DNA of 64,000 nucleotides, from NCBI GenBank assembly GCA_050084985.1, contig JBITNC010000001.1, forward strand, positions 41,106,001 through 41,170,000, written 5' to 3'. The DNA is from Nageia nagi (lineage: Eukaryota > Pinophyta). The notes beneath the pieces are model-generated. The model ran no database searches, was not told the DNA's origin, and was given only the letters and a program-made list of their open reading frames with translations. Shown here piece by piece: positions 33,701 through 43,404 of this stretch (position 1 is the first letter of the stretch; the number at the start of each line of letters is the position of its first letter). A program made the position numbers and the translations under genes.

Positions 33701-36700
33701 TTTGTAGGCATTTGTCAGTGTGAGCAACTGTTACTCTTCTTGTTTTGAGATAGATAGGGTCATTTTGATTTATCTTCAAGATTGTTTATTTCATCTTCCG
33801 AATTCTACAATGTATTTGAAGAACATTGCATTGTATTGTGCGGTTGGTTGATTCCAGCATTATTGTATTGAGCTCCAGATTTGAATACAGATTGTATATT
33901 CTCCAATGCTCCAATTCTTCTTGTGATTGTTCTGTTTTAGATTAAATTGTTGTTTATAAGTTTTGGCTGTAAAACTTCACTATGGTGCTAGGTTTTTGTG
34001 AATAAAATAGAAATACTATGCGATATTTCAACAATAGGACATAGTAAAGTGGTATATATTTTTACCATTTTATTTTTTACAGCTTTTTAAGAGGTATCTT
34101 AAAAAGCCTGGTATCTTTTTGAGTCATTATTTAATTAAAGTGCTTCCAAGTTAAATTAAACAATGGACAAAGTGATCAGCAAAGTTTAGGAATTTATATT
34201 TTTGTCAAAAAAAAAGTTCACGGTAGTAAAATTGTTTCTTTAAGTTGTGGCCTTAGTGTAAAATTAAGCATGCATTATCATTGGTATTTGATGCCCTTAT
34301 TACTTGTTTTGATCAAGGGGGGGGGGGGTGGCGAGGCAAATCTTTATCCTTTGAGTGAGCATGGAAAAGACAAGTGCAATTGCCATTAGAAGTTTGAAAT
34401 CAAAGATTTCCACACTTGGCAAGTCAAGCCGTAGTTGATCCTTATTGATCTATGGGATGTTGTGAGTAGGACTATACTAAAGCCATTCGATGTTGATGGA
34501 TTCACAAAATGGACTACAAAGGAATGAAGAGCGACAATTTTGATTGCTCTTGGACTTTCAGATGCATACTTACACCACATTGACTTTTTAAGGACCTCGA
34601 AGCAAGTTTGAGATGCTCTCAATGCTTTGTTTGGATCATGAGTGTCAAGTGTTAAAATGGCCTGAAACAATAATTATTTGGGCTAAAGATGATCAAAGGT
34701 GTCAATGTTATTCAAAACATTAGTAAGTTCCGGTCCTTGATAAATCAATTAGTTGGGATAAAAGCTAAGGTAGATGATGATGATGTAAGAGCTATTCTAT
34801 TAAACAACATGCCATCTAGTTATGATAATACTGTGTTCACATTGAACAAGTTAAATGTCACTTTAGAAGATTAATTTCATCTTTAATCAATGAAGAATAT
34901 CCAGTTCAGTAAAAAGATTCAATAGATGAAGAAAAGGTGATGTTTGTAAAAAATAAGCAAAATAGTTTTGCATCCACTAGTTAGATATCCAAGGGCTGAT
35001 TTGTCTGCTTCTATTGCAAGGAACAAGGCCATAGAGTGGTCAACTTCATCCAAAGACCAATGGACCTAATAGATGGTAAATTGAAAGTCAACAAGGAATT
35101 GGTTGCAAGTGAAGATGATAATGAGGAATGGAAAGTAGATAGTGAAGACCCACCCCATGAGGATAGTGAGGAGGAATATGTTTTTGAAGATTGATTCAAA
35201 AATTATTTCTTGTGAGTAGTTGTGTGAGTTCCTATTCGCAAGGATTTTTCAGTGTGGTTATACAACATTTGTTGTGAATGGTTGTGTTTGTTCCCATTTA
35301 CAAGTTGATAGATGTGATTATTTGTGTTTGTTCCCAATCATATTTATTCAAGATGATTGGTTATTTATGGCCTCAATCATAATTGTTGTGAAATGGTAGG
35401 GTGTCCCTGTTTACAACTTTGATGTTGGATAGTGTGTGTGTGTCTCTTCACAATTTTGATGTTTGGATAGTGTTTTTCTCTATCCAATTACATTAGAAAA
35501 TTGTGGCCGGTTGAGTGTGTCCCTCTCCATAGTTAAATGTCCTATAAGGTCAGTCCTATTGAACTATTGCTTATCATGAATAGATGTGTATGCCCTTATT
35601 CATATCTTGTGTGTTGATGAACTATTGAATATGTTGATCAAGTAGTTATTAGTGCACCTATCCCCATTTGGAACACGATGGAATAAGGGGGGTTGCTACA
35701 AAATTATTCCACCCTGCTATACACAACTTGTTAGTTCCAATAATAGTTTTTTACTGTTGAGCTGTAACAAAGTCTGGTATGGAATAACAGACTCTACTAT
35801 GTATATATACCCATACAAGCAGTGCATTGTGAAATCTCTCAGTTTGTTCTGGTCTTCAAGACTATAGAATGCCATCCAGTTTTCATGATAGTGTTTTTGT
35901 ACATTTCCTTATAAGTCTTCTTTTTGTATTGTTTACAGAATATATTAAGAGGAAATCACTTTTTTTGAATGCATTGTGTTGGTTTTTGGGACTTTAGAAG
36001 GCCATTTAGTTTACAGCAATTCTGTTAGCTGAAAGAAGTTCATTGAAAAGAGGAATCTGTTTTTCAGCTGATTATGTACAAGGTTGTATTTGTCCTTACA
36101 GAGCAGAAGAAACAGAAGCTTTCAGAAATCAAATCAGGATTGGATGAAGCTGAATCTTTGGTACATATTTGATTTTAGATTATTCTTTCTCTGTTCCTAA
36201 CAGATACTTTTAACTTTTTATCCTTTCCTTGTTACTGGTAAGATGTATCATGTTGTGGTTATTTTATTTTTTGCCTGATTATGTTGTACTTTCATTTTTG
36301 GAAGATTCGCAAAATGGATCTTGAGGCAAGAAGCTTGCAACCAAGTATAAAAGCGAATCTTCTTGCAAAGTTGAGGGAATACAAATCTGATTTGAACAAC
36401 TTGAAAAGAGATGTTAAAAAGGCTTCCTTGGTTGACTCCAGCACAAGAGATGAGCTGCTTGAGTCTGGAATGAATGATGCATCAATGGTTAGTGTTAGCT
36501 CATGAAATCGTTGCCCTTTTCTTTCTTAAGAGAATAATAGGATAAAATAACATTTTTTAGATCAGAAGTGTCTTTGTTTATTAACTTTCGTGGCCTGTCT
36601 CTTTTGAGTTGCAGGTCATGCCCATTTCCAACATCTTCTAGTATAATGTTTGTTTGTTTTTTCTTACTTGAAAAGGGTTAATCTGTGTCATTTTCATTCG

Positions 36701-37153
36701 CAAGATTCTGAGAACTGTCAAAATCATATCAGATGAGTTGTATGCTGCTCAAAGTCACTCATCTATTAAGTCAAAATAAATACTGGATTCATTTTTGAAA
36801 ATCTAGACTACTATAGATTCCCTCTGAACATCTTTTAGTGCTTTTTTATGTATTAGGGCTGTCATATATAACATTCTTGTTTTCTTTTCATAGAACTAAG
36901 GTTTATGTTCTTCTGCATTTGGATAAGCATTTAATTGCAATTTGTGATCATTATATTGGTTTCTTTATATTTTATGATTCAGGCATCGACAGATCAAAGA
37001 GAAAGATTGTTGATGTCAACAGAAAGGCTTCACCATTCTACTGATCGAATCAAGGAAAGTAGAAGAACCATTTTGGAAACAGAAGAACTGGGCGTATCCA
37101 TCCTTCAGGATCTGCATCAACAGCGTCAAACACTCTTACATGCACATGATACG
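24671..37153 (+). CDS. VTI1: VTI1-type Qb-SNARE gene (VTI11/VTI12-like), 3' end missing
   Basis: VTI1 proteins are Qb-SNAREs that drive fusion of vesicles in trans-Golgi, prevacuolar and vacuolar traffic by joining a four-helix SNARE bundle. Four exons (24671-24764, 36102-36160, 36305-36487, 36983-37153) join in phase to 169 codons. The start MSEVFDGYERQYCELSANL is nearly that of plant VTI11. Exons 1-3 encode the N-terminal three-helix domain (LREYKSDLNNLKRDVKK and others). Exon 4 encodes the first part of the SNARE motif (TDRIKESRRTILETEELG, then SILQDLHQQRQTLLHAHDT). Plant family members are about 220 residues, so about 50 residues with the rest of the SNARE helix and the tail anchor are missing from the window. 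Introns are 11,337, 144 and 495 bp. No stop or frameshift is present, so the gene may be active if the last exon lies beyond 64000. Confidence 0.93.
25957..26066. repeat. About 40-bp tandem repeat in intron 1
   Basis: Three imperfect units share TTGTATTGGACTCGAC, then TTTATTTTTTGA and CTTCAAC. Period is about 40 bp. Confidence 0.75.
26075..26136. repeat. 31-bp direct duplication in intron 1
   Basis: Two exact or near-exact copies of a 31-bp unit beginning ATTGTATAGTGTAG stand head to tail. Confidence 0.88.
27729..27851 (+). repeat. 5' LTR of the short-LTR element
   Basis: The LTR is about 123 bp and ends TTTCA directly before the primer site. Compared with the right copy it lacks about 31 bp in the middle. 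The left border is placed by similarity and is uncertain by some bases. Confidence 0.7.
27852..27863 (+). other. Primer binding site of the short-LTR element
   Basis: TGGTATCAGAGC directly follows the left LTR, complementary to the 3' end of initiator tRNA-Met. Confidence 0.85.
27864..28638 (+). other. Leader of the short-LTR element
   Basis: This internal sequence precedes the nested Copia-2. Open frames at 28127-28336 and 28369-28632 have no recognised motif and are not supported as genes. CTATG at 28634-28638 is the left target duplication of Copia-2. Confidence 0.5.
28639..29065 (+). repeat. 5' LTR of Copia-2
   Basis: The LTR is 427 bp, starts TGTTAGAAACTG and ends AAAACTTCA. It carries several GTGCGTATA-like words. 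It lacks two stretches that are present in the 3' LTR. Confidence 0.92.
29068..29077 (+). other. Primer binding site of Copia-2
   Basis: TGGTATCAGA stands two bases after the 5' LTR and matches the initiator tRNA-Met complement for ten bases; the following bases have diverged. Confidence 0.8.
29182..30130 (+). pseudogene. Copia-2 gag
   Basis: The start MANNTNSSLPILEF is followed by the UBN2-type gag region (GKDLWDIVDEGY, ALYHLQSALKESIFPRI, TTKQAWKALKEGYE to 29490) in one frame, then continues in other frames (KDVKLQTLRREFENLEM-like, then VKAIVNKMTTLGEEI). A Gly/Arg-rich tract follows near 29860-30000, and the knuckle CYHCNKYDHFERDC at 30020-30061 has Asp where Gly is usual. Several frameshifts and a TGA at 29488 are present. 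Confidence 0.85.
30131..30540 (+). pseudogene. Copia-2 protease region
   Basis: The frame from the knuckle continues to WILDSGCINHMAD with the DSG active site at about 30179-30217, then meets a TAG. Later fragments (KDIYYALDLKHSLVSI near 30350) match the end of Copia protease and the start of the pre-integrase domain. Confidence 0.8.
30541..31420 (+). pseudogene. Copia-2 integrase
   Basis: The pre-integrase domain (WLWHLKFGHLNF, then GVCEGCALGKHAR) is followed by a diverged HFDLW block, a core with CLRIDRGVSF where GGEF is expected, and QLNGVAERKNRTMVEMARSM with the catalytic Glu, then the C-terminal FGCLAYAHV region. Frame changes occur near 30800 and 31020, and a stop ends the frame near 31412. 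Confidence 0.88.
31421..32980 (+). pseudogene. Copia-2 linker and reverse transcriptase
   Basis: A Ser/Pro-rich linker (31325-31906 frame) ends at a stop, then RT starts near 31915 (VWMQAMEEEMNSI, then HVGSKWV followed by a TAG). Core blocks are [41 protein letters not shown], a TAA at 32274, [15 protein letters not shown], catalytic YVDD with codons at 32468-32479, and MKNLGLMHYFLGMEV. The catalytic motif is intact, but three or more nonsense codons break the protein. Confidence 0.92.
32981..33422 (+). pseudogene. Copia-2 RNase H
   Basis: After DSD and a TAG at 32969 come DDRKSTSGSCFSLG, an EYIALRSARAQALW-like block, FCDNISAIHLAQNPIHH and RSKHFDLKYHFI, all Copia RNase H signatures. Stops occur within (near 33075, 33276 and 33306). 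It ends just before the 3' LTR. Confidence 0.87.
33423..33979 (+). repeat. 3' LTR of Copia-2
   Basis: The LTR is 557 bp, starts TGTTGGAAATTG and ends AAAACTTCA. It is 130 bp longer than the 5' copy because of extra ATAAATTGTGTGC-type units near 33540-33600 and an extra stretch near 33785-33860. Confidence 0.92.
34361..35194 (+). pseudogene. Gag of the short-LTR element
   Basis: An ATG at 34361 opens a Copia-type gag. After a one-base shift the frame reads KFEIKDFHTWQVK, LILIDLWDVVSRT and a W...A...I..AL region, then ISKFRSLINQLVGI, ILLNNMPSSYDNTV and LNKLNVTLED. A knuckle CFYCKEQGHRVVNF near 35005-35046 has Phe where the last Cys should be. It ends acidic (EDDNEEW to EEEYVFED) at a TGA at 35192. 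The acidic end is normally followed by protease, but nothing like protease follows. Several stops and shifts are present. Confidence 0.82.
35195..35693 (+). other. Repeat-rich spacer after the gag of the short-LTR element
   Basis: Where pol is expected, the sequence is a loose series of repeats built on TTGTGTTTGTTCCC and ACAATTTTGATGTTGGATAGTG. There is no coding motif. It ends in the purine run GGAATAAGGGGGG next to the right LTR. Confidence 0.6.
35694..35841 (+). repeat. 3' LTR of the short-LTR element
   Basis: The LTR is 148 bp, starts TGCTACAAAATTATTCC and ends GAAATCTCTCA. It has about 31 bp (around AACAAAGTCTGGTATGGAAT) that the left LTR lacks. Confidence 0.7.
36102..36160 (+). CDS. 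VTI1: VTI1 exon 2
   Basis: The acceptor CCTTACAG precedes it and the donor GTACAT follows. With the single base from exon 1 it gives 20 codons (EQKKQKLSEIKSGLDEAESL), the same length as the corresponding segment in plant VTI11. It ends in phase 0. Confidence 0.95.
36305..36487 (+). CDS. VTI1: VTI1 exon 3
   Basis: The exon is 61 codons, phase 0 at both ends, between acceptor TTTGGAAG and donor GTTAGT. It encodes RKMDLEARSLQPSIKANLL and LREYKSDLNNLKRDVKK, the third helix of the N-terminal domain and the linker to the SNARE motif. Confidence 0.96.
36983..37153 (+). CDS. VTI1: VTI1 exon 4
   Basis: The exon is 57 codons, phase 0, after acceptor ATGATTCAG and before donor GTAGAA. It starts ASTDQRERLLMSTERL and carries the first half of the SNARE motif up to LLHAHDT. 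The next exon should begin with an LHGVDD-like sequence, which is not visible in the window. Confidence 0.95.
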
Positions 37154-37702
37154 GTAGAAGTGCCTCTTTTGATCGTATGCTATTGTTTGTATTCCGTCAC
37201 ATACAATTTTGAATTTTGATTTGTTCCAATATAAATTACATGTATTTTCTTTGTTCATATAATTCATTAAACAAAAGAGTGGTATAATGTTGTCCTTATC
37301 ACTGTTGGACATACTTGTGGCAAGAAAAAGTTGCACAGATCTGTCTTTGACACCGCAAATGCTAGTAGAAGAAGGAAAAAGATTCTTGAATTGTAGCTTT
37401 ACAATTTATTCAAGCTTATTCAAACACTACAAGCCTGTGATGTTTTAGTCCAGAATTTTTGCTATAGTGTAAAAATTCCTGTGCCTCGATGGAAGGTTAT
37501 AAATATAAAGCCAGCCAACTTCTGCAACATCTGGTCTCCAATGATAATTGCCAACATGGTCATCAGTCATCCCTTACCAGATGCTGGCTCTAGTGTGACT
37601 CCATTTGATAATCATCTAATTATGAGCATAGTTGACTAAACTTAGTCCCATGGCACCGCTTAACATATAAGATAAAAATACATGGCTGAATCCCATGGCA
37701 TC
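37154..37702 (+). other. VTI1: Start of VTI1 intron 4
   Basis: This follows the exon 4 donor. No exon encoding the end of the SNARE helix or the membrane anchor is visible. GCATC at 37698-37702 is the left target duplication of the solo LTR. Confidence 0.6.
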
Positions 37703-38439
37703 TGTAATGCCCCAAATATAAATATTTCAAATTTATGTTTTGTTGTTGTTTGTGGGCCTCTAAGGGGTTAGTCAGTGTGTTTTGACAAGTTTTATTATTA
37801 GTATAAGTGTTTAGGGGGTTAGTTATGTATTTAGAATAGTCTTGGGCCAAGAAAAAAATGTATTAATTAATGTTTTTGACTTGGTACACGTTTTTAGCTA
37901 GGTGGTTGGAATGATATTTGATATTTTCTATCTTGGAGATTACTGCTGTGGCTTGGCAATAATCTATTCCTAGAGGCTTAGGCTTTCAACCATAAGCTTA
38001 TTTCCTAAAGGCAGATCCACATAGGGTTTGCATTTGTGCTCAATTGCTGAAGAAGATTCACTGTTGGTGTTCAGATATGAGAGTCCACACCTTCAAGGTG
38101 GGATGTCCAGCCCTAGAGGGGCATTTGGTGTGATTTGTAGCTGTGTTTCAGACTTGTGGTTGCTACTTCCAGCCAGGGCATCACTAGTATAATTCGTGTT
38201 GTGCAGATACGCTACTTGGCCATTTCTAGCCAAGATCTACAGCCCTTTGGGCCAGATCTGCTGTTTTTGTGGTGAAATAAATCTAATCCATCCTCTTGAA
38301 TAGATCTGGACTGTATTACTGTTCTGTGTTTGTCTGCATTAATAAAATTAGTTCTGCTGCAATTTTACTGTGTAAAAATCAGATTTATGTTTGCTGGATT
38401 TTTGTGCAATTTTCTATATATTTTGGTTGGCATATTTCA
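37703..38439. mobile_element. Solo LTR, 737 bp, with GCATC target duplication
   Basis: The sequence starts TGTAATGCCCCA and ends ATATTTCA, the TG...CA form of an LTR. It is flanked by a perfect 5-bp duplication GCATC at 37698-37702 and 38440-38444. It contains no coding sequence, and no internal region adjoins it, so it is what remains after LTR-LTR recombination. The start resembles Gypsy-type LTRs. Confidence 0.88.
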
Positions 38440-38444
38440 GCATC

Positions 38445-39964
38445 ATTGAAAATATTAAGAATACCTAGGAATAAGTATAGCCTCTCATAGGGGCAGAAGT
38501 GACACATAATAAGTATGTATTTTTTTTTTTTACTTTTTAGTGGTATTCACATTGGTTTCCTATGTAGGAAAAGAAGTTCCTTGCAGAAAGATGATCTTCT
38601 GTTGCATAAAAATTGCAAACAAATTGAGGCGAAACAGGAAAAGATCTGTATCGTGAATAAATAGTAGTTGGAGCGGTAATCATATTGGAACCTTGTACAC
38701 ACTTCGATGTTTCTTCTGTGAAAACCTCTGGTGCCTGCAAATTGACTGTTTTATATATTTTGGTGGTGCCTGTATGAAGGGGTCAAATGATCCAGGTGTT
38801 GGGGCTCAAACCTTTGCAACAACAGAACAGTACATGGCTGGATTGTGTTGTAAAGAGAAACTCTAACCTTGAATTTTCTTGTAGATGAAAGCTGTGTACA
38901 ACTGAGATATCACAATGAAAACCCATTGTTCATTTATTTGCTTCTATCTTCTAATCTCTAACACATCAACACAGTATGCTCACACATAATGGTCAACTAC
39001 TTATACAAGAAGATAAAGACGTTTAATTGCTTGGAAGATGTGGAGGACTCCTCTGGCATCCTGATTTGGAGTCAAGGTGAATCCTAATGCTGATCTTTCT
39101 GTCTGGCCATGCTTTTGTTGATCTTGCAAAATCATCACTAGGTTGTGTTTTTCCATTACAAAGCTTCAGAATTATTCCTCGGGCTGTAAAATCATCAAAA
39201 TATGCAAATCAGAGGTTTTATTAATCAAGATGCATTATTGTTCTGTCTATGGTTTTGTCATTACAAAGTTGTTTTTTAATTAGGATGTGGTTTTGTAAAC
39301 ATCAAGATCTGTCTCCAAACAAGCGTTCAAATTGATTTTGAACAGGCTCAAATAGTTCTACAGTTCCCAAGTTGTGCTGTCTAGAAGTTTACGTATTGGA
39401 ACTAACAAAATGTGTAATGTAATATGAAATGAAAACTGAATCGTCTCACTTGAGAAAGCAATATAAAACATTGTCTATGTTTCTTCGTTGAATTTGGGAT
39501 TTGTTTTTGACTGTGACTCTTCTTTAACCATTGTCGCTGATGTCCATACTGTTCAGCTTTGACATCCTTGTAGCTTTGAATTTCATTGAACTATCTTCTT
39601 GTGACCTTGGTCCATACACCCATGACCTAATTGTCCTCAGCTGATGCCAAACACTATGAGTTTAGCTCCTTAGGTTGCAAGTCCTCGGACGTTTTGGAAA
39701 TGTCTAAGAGTTGTGGATGGTAGGGTATGAACAACACCTTGAAGATTGGATGAAGATCAATATATGTTGGAATGTATTTGGCCCACATCGTCTCCCACTT
39801 CCTTTCAGTATGGTATTTGGCCCACAACAAAGAGGAGAAATCTTAGATTGAACTCTTACCAATTGTTATGTCTTCAATTACAACAATTCTTGATCTCAAA
39901 TCTTGTATTGGTGAGTCATGTGATGCTGATCATACCTTCATTAGTATTTCGTATTAAAAGTCTC
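38445..39964. other. Unrecognised DNA, probably VTI1 intron 4
   Basis: No gene, LTR or RNA is recognised. Short open frames here have no recognisable motif. Confidence 0.45.
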
Positions 39965-40559
39965 CATAGGATTCCACGGGGAGGTGTCCCCCACTAGGGA
40001 ACGTGTATCCGTCCCCTTCTCATTTCTTGTATGGGGGGATACTATGGAGGATGTTTCCCACACGATAGGAAATAACATGGGTTGTCCTTAGGATGCCCCA
40101 TCCAAAGTGGGGGTTGTCCCTTGTACATTCCTCATAGCAAGGCAATGGTTGGCTGTCCTCGGCTATAGCTTGGGGATTCTTGGCCATCCCTTGATCATCC
40201 TTGGGGAAGTCCAACCATCCCCCACGGTTGTGGGTGGCCAAAATAAAAAAACTCAAAAAAAGAAGTGTAAAATGGATTGGGGATGGGACCCATTGATGTC
40301 CTCACCCGCAAACCCTAAAATGACTTATATATGCATTCCAAGCAAAAACTATTTCATTTTATGCTCACACTAAAACAAAAACAGCAATCAAGAAGTGAAA
40401 AACAACTACCAAGAAGAGAAAGACAACAACCAAGGAAGAAAGAGAAAGAAACACAACCATGGAAGAAGCAACAAGGGTATTTCTTATTTCACTACCCAAT
40501 CTAGCTTCTTGTTTATTAAATTTTTTTCCAATATGAGTGATAGTGAGGGATGAGTAAGA

Positions 40560-41123
40560 AACTCAAAAGGAGAGAAGATATGTTGCCAAGAGACTCTTGC
40601 TCTAATGTTCAACAATCACAAACTTATAGAGAGGGCAACACTACCCCTTCTTTTGATTCCCAATCTTGAAAGACTTTGCTAGGGTCCCATTTAATAAAAA
40701 AACTTTTGCTTCAATTTGTCACAAACTTAGATCAAGGAAGGAAAATTTACTAGCGATCAAGAATATGCGTATCTCACTTTATATTAGAGTTGAGTCACTT
40801 ATCAAAAAATTTGGAATAAAGGTGAGAGTTTGTAAAAAAATGAATCGATTACAATTCGCAAAAACCAATAGGCTTGTGTAAGAGGCCAAACTTAGAGATT
40901 TAGGAGTCTCTATTCCTAAACTTGGCCAAAGTTATTCAACCGCCCATGGATCTTCATCCTCTTCAATATAAGAAATTCAACCTTCTAGTTTTAATTTGCC
41001 AAGTTCTATGTTGCCCTCAAGAAAAAGAAGAAACATAGCTAATATGCTTAACTTGCGAGTTAGAGAAGAAGTTGATGATGTTGTAGTAGTGTTATTTATT
41101 GACATGGGTTGCCTTTCCATATT
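40560..41123 (+). pseudogene. hAT transposase, N-terminal part (BED-like to pre-DUF659)
   Basis: Decayed frames give SICHKLRSRK and ESLIKKFGIKVRVCKKM, resembling the end of a BED zinc finger (usual form RVKAHL...GIRVCKKV). After a stop come RDLGVSIPKLGQSYST, a Ser-rich stretch and RKRRNIANMLNLRVREEVDD, the segment that normally leads into DUF659. At 41123 the reading is cut by the solo LTR; it resumes exactly after the target duplication at 42549. Confidence 0.7.
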
Positions 41124-42548
41124 TGTAATGTCCCAATTTTTATGGTGTTTTCCCCATTTCACCTTTGATAAATGGGAACATTAGCTTAGGTGTGATTTTG
41201 TCTATTTTTGTAAATTTTGGCCAAATATTGTAAGTTCCACTTAGAGACTTAGTTAAATGCTCTAATTATGAAACAATGACCCTTTTTATTTTTTCATTAT
41301 GTTTAGTTAAGTGCCTAAAATGCCAATAATGATGTAGTAATGATACCAAGGCAATTATATTTGTAAATGCAATACTAGTCTCCCTAAATGAGATGTTGCA
41401 TATTTATAGCTTTGACGAATGTAATATTTGCATTTAGATGGTCCTCTTGTAATTAGTGCTCTCCTCTTTGAGGTAGAGCACCCCCAATGTAATAACACAG
41501 ACTTCGAGGCATCAAGGAGAGCTCCAAGCTTGGATGTGACACTACAAAAGAGGAATTTGGCATCCCGAGGCATTGGATGGCTCCCACACTTGGACATTGG
41601 GCAGTTATGGACACATTCACGGCCCATGTTGGAGGATTAGGCATTCCAAGGCCCCACATCACCCCTCTTGGGTATTTGGACCCATGGCACTGATGCCAAG
41701 GCACATCGACATCACCCCTCTTGGGTATTTGGACCCATGGCACTGATGCCAAGGCACATCGACATCACCCCTACTTAGACGTTGCATTTCTGGGCCATTG
41801 GATGTGATTCACTTATCCCGAGGCTCTCCACCTTGGACGTTGTCAACATGAGCACACAGATCACATCTCTCCATCGATAGATCATCTCAAATACAAGATT
41901 AGAAGATGATCACCCATACCTATAAAAGGAGGACTCCTGAACATTATGACATATGTTGATTGATGATTATAAACCTTTTTTATCGGATTGAGTGTGAGAC
42001 CTCTATCTTCGCCACTTGTAGGGAAACCTGAATTTGAGGTCGTGAGAGGAGGCTAGCCTCAAGCTTACTCCAACTATTATTTAGAGGAACACTGTCTATT
42101 CCATCACAGAAGCTGTAGGAAAGTCCTGGACTTGGCCTTGTTGCTGCGATTGGTGAGGCCCTAGAGCCATCCAAAATAACCCTATTGGAGGTAGTCTTGG
42201 TGCAAGCTCCTCAGGTAGACATAAATATATTTCTGTAATCGCGCTTCTGTCATTTTAATATCAATACAATTACATTGTTTCTGCTATTTTTGCTGTAACT
42301 TTCCTCTTGTGCTAGACGTTGGATTTGGAGTGATTATTACATTGTTGAATTCCTGTTTATGCTCCCTAATTGCAACGTTGGATTATTGGAGGCATTATTG
42401 CATGTTCGTAGATTAATTTTGGTCAATATAGCTAGACGTTGGATATCTTGTGCTATTTTGAACTGTTCGGATAGTTTTGGAGCTTCTTGGCAAACGTCCC
42501 TCTCCTAGGGCACGTTTGAGCATGATCTGTCGATTTGGGACCATCACA
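41124..42548. mobile_element. Solo LTR, 1425 bp, with ATATT target duplication
   Basis: The sequence starts TGTAATGTCCCA and ends ACCATCACA, and ATATT is repeated at 41119-41123 and 42549-42553. Removing it joins the hAT reading frame across PFHI. It contains several ACGTTGG words and a 53-bp tandem duplication. It resembles the LTRs of the gag-protease elements in its start and motif content but is a different sequence. No internal region remains. Confidence 0.9.
41657..41775. repeat. 53-bp tandem repeat in the solo LTR
   Basis: Two full units starting CATCACCCCTCTTGGG (41657 and 41710) and the start of a third at 41763. The units are nearly identical, so the duplication is recent relative to the LTR. 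Confidence 0.9.
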
Positions 42549-43404
42549 ATATTGCATGTTAAACTTACTTCAAGGATGCATTCACAAAAGTAACCAAGAC
42601 AAGGCCTTCGTATGTAATGCCTAAAGAGCATAGGCTTTATTCTTCTCTTTCAGAGAAACAATATTCTAAGTGCAAATTGATGATGGAGGAGATGAGGGTG
42701 ACATGGTTGAAGATTGTCTGTTTTATTATCATGGATGGGTGGATTGACATTAGTCATCGTCTACTTATCAACATTATTATGACATGTTCAAAAGGTCCTT
42801 ATTTTCTTCAAGATGTTGATTGCTTGGGAAAAAATGATGCAAATTTCTATTTCCTCCTAGTGAAGGAGGCTATTAAGGAGGTCAGATCCTCCAATGTTGT
42901 GCGAGTAATGAATTTTCATTCTTGTGAGTTCAAATGCTATTATTAGTATCTTTGTTGCACAAATTTTAATTTCTTTTACAATATTTTTTGTTGTACAAGT
43001 AGTTACAAATGCAACTCTTTTTGCCAACATGCAAAGAAAATGATATAGAGCACACTTATAGACTTAGTTTTTTAACCCCATGTTGTGTCCATGATTGAAT
43101 ATTGCATTAAAAAACTTTGAGAAGATAGATTGGATGAGGAACATGTTTGCAAAAGTTAGAGACTTGCAAATTTTTATATGTAACCATCATACTTCATTGA
43201 TCCTCTTTTGCTCCTTCTCAAAGGAGTTTATCAAACTAGGAGATATGAGATATGCCACTTATTTCGTTCTATTGGAGAGGATGATTGAGGTGTATGAGGC
43301 ACTATAGTCCATGGTAGTATGCGTAGAATGGAAGAAATGGTCAACATCTCAAATAGAGGAGAGAAAAAGACGCAAAGATAAAGTCTTAGATGATAATTGG
43401 TGGG
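42549..43404 (+). pseudogene. hAT transposase, DUF659 part
   Basis: The frame gives YFKDAFTKVTKTRPSYVMP, then MEEMRVTWLKIVCFIIMDGW followed by DISHRLLINIIMTCSKG, matching DUF659 (its D of DGW(T)D is a catalytic-core position). Next come the IEEV-like VKEAIKEVRSSNVVRVM and, after stops, IDWMRNMFAKVRDLQIFICN and ATYFVLLERM, typical of hAT before the insertion domain, then WKKWSTSQIEERKRRKDK ending in DDNWW at the insertion point of the Gypsy-type element. Transposases of this type cut and paste their own DNA. The piece is nonfunctional. Confidence 0.83.

Larger units (their letters stand above)
28639..33979 (+). mobile_element. Copia LTR retrotransposon (Copia-2) nested in the short-LTR element
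   Basis: The element is 5.3 kb on +, with LTRs at 28639-29065 and 33423-33979 and a perfect 5-bp target duplication CTATG at 28634-28638 and 33980-33984. Inside are a primer site, gag with a Gly/Arg-rich tail and CCHC knuckle, protease, integrase, RT and RNase H in Copia order. Numerous stops and shifts disable it. It sits in VTI1 intron 1 in the same direction as the gene, so its LTR signals could in principle affect VTI1 transcripts. Confidence 0.95.
27729..35841 (+). mobile_element. Short-LTR, gag-only Copia-type element (outer element in VTI1 intron 1)
   Basis: Two short terminal repeats (27729-27851 and 35694-35841) match over TTCCAATAATAGTTT, CTACTATGTATA, TACCCATA and GTGCATYGTGAAATCT. 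A tRNA-iMet primer site follows the left one directly, and a purine run (GGAATAAGGGGGG) ends next to the right one. Inside, apart from the 5.3-kb Copia-2 insertion, only a decayed Copia-type gag is found, so the net element is about 2.8 kb with no protease, integrase or RT. This is the structure of small non-autonomous LTR elements (TRIM or TR-GAG type). No flanking target duplication could be seen (CACAT against GTTTG), so the outer borders may be slightly off or mutated. Confidence 0.72.

Noticed and set aside
37360-37400. Possible VTI1 exon 5 (frame with a SRRRKKIL-like string)
   Set aside because: The flanks lack acceptor and phase agreement, the match to GKSKKIL is short, and a stop follows with no membrane anchor.
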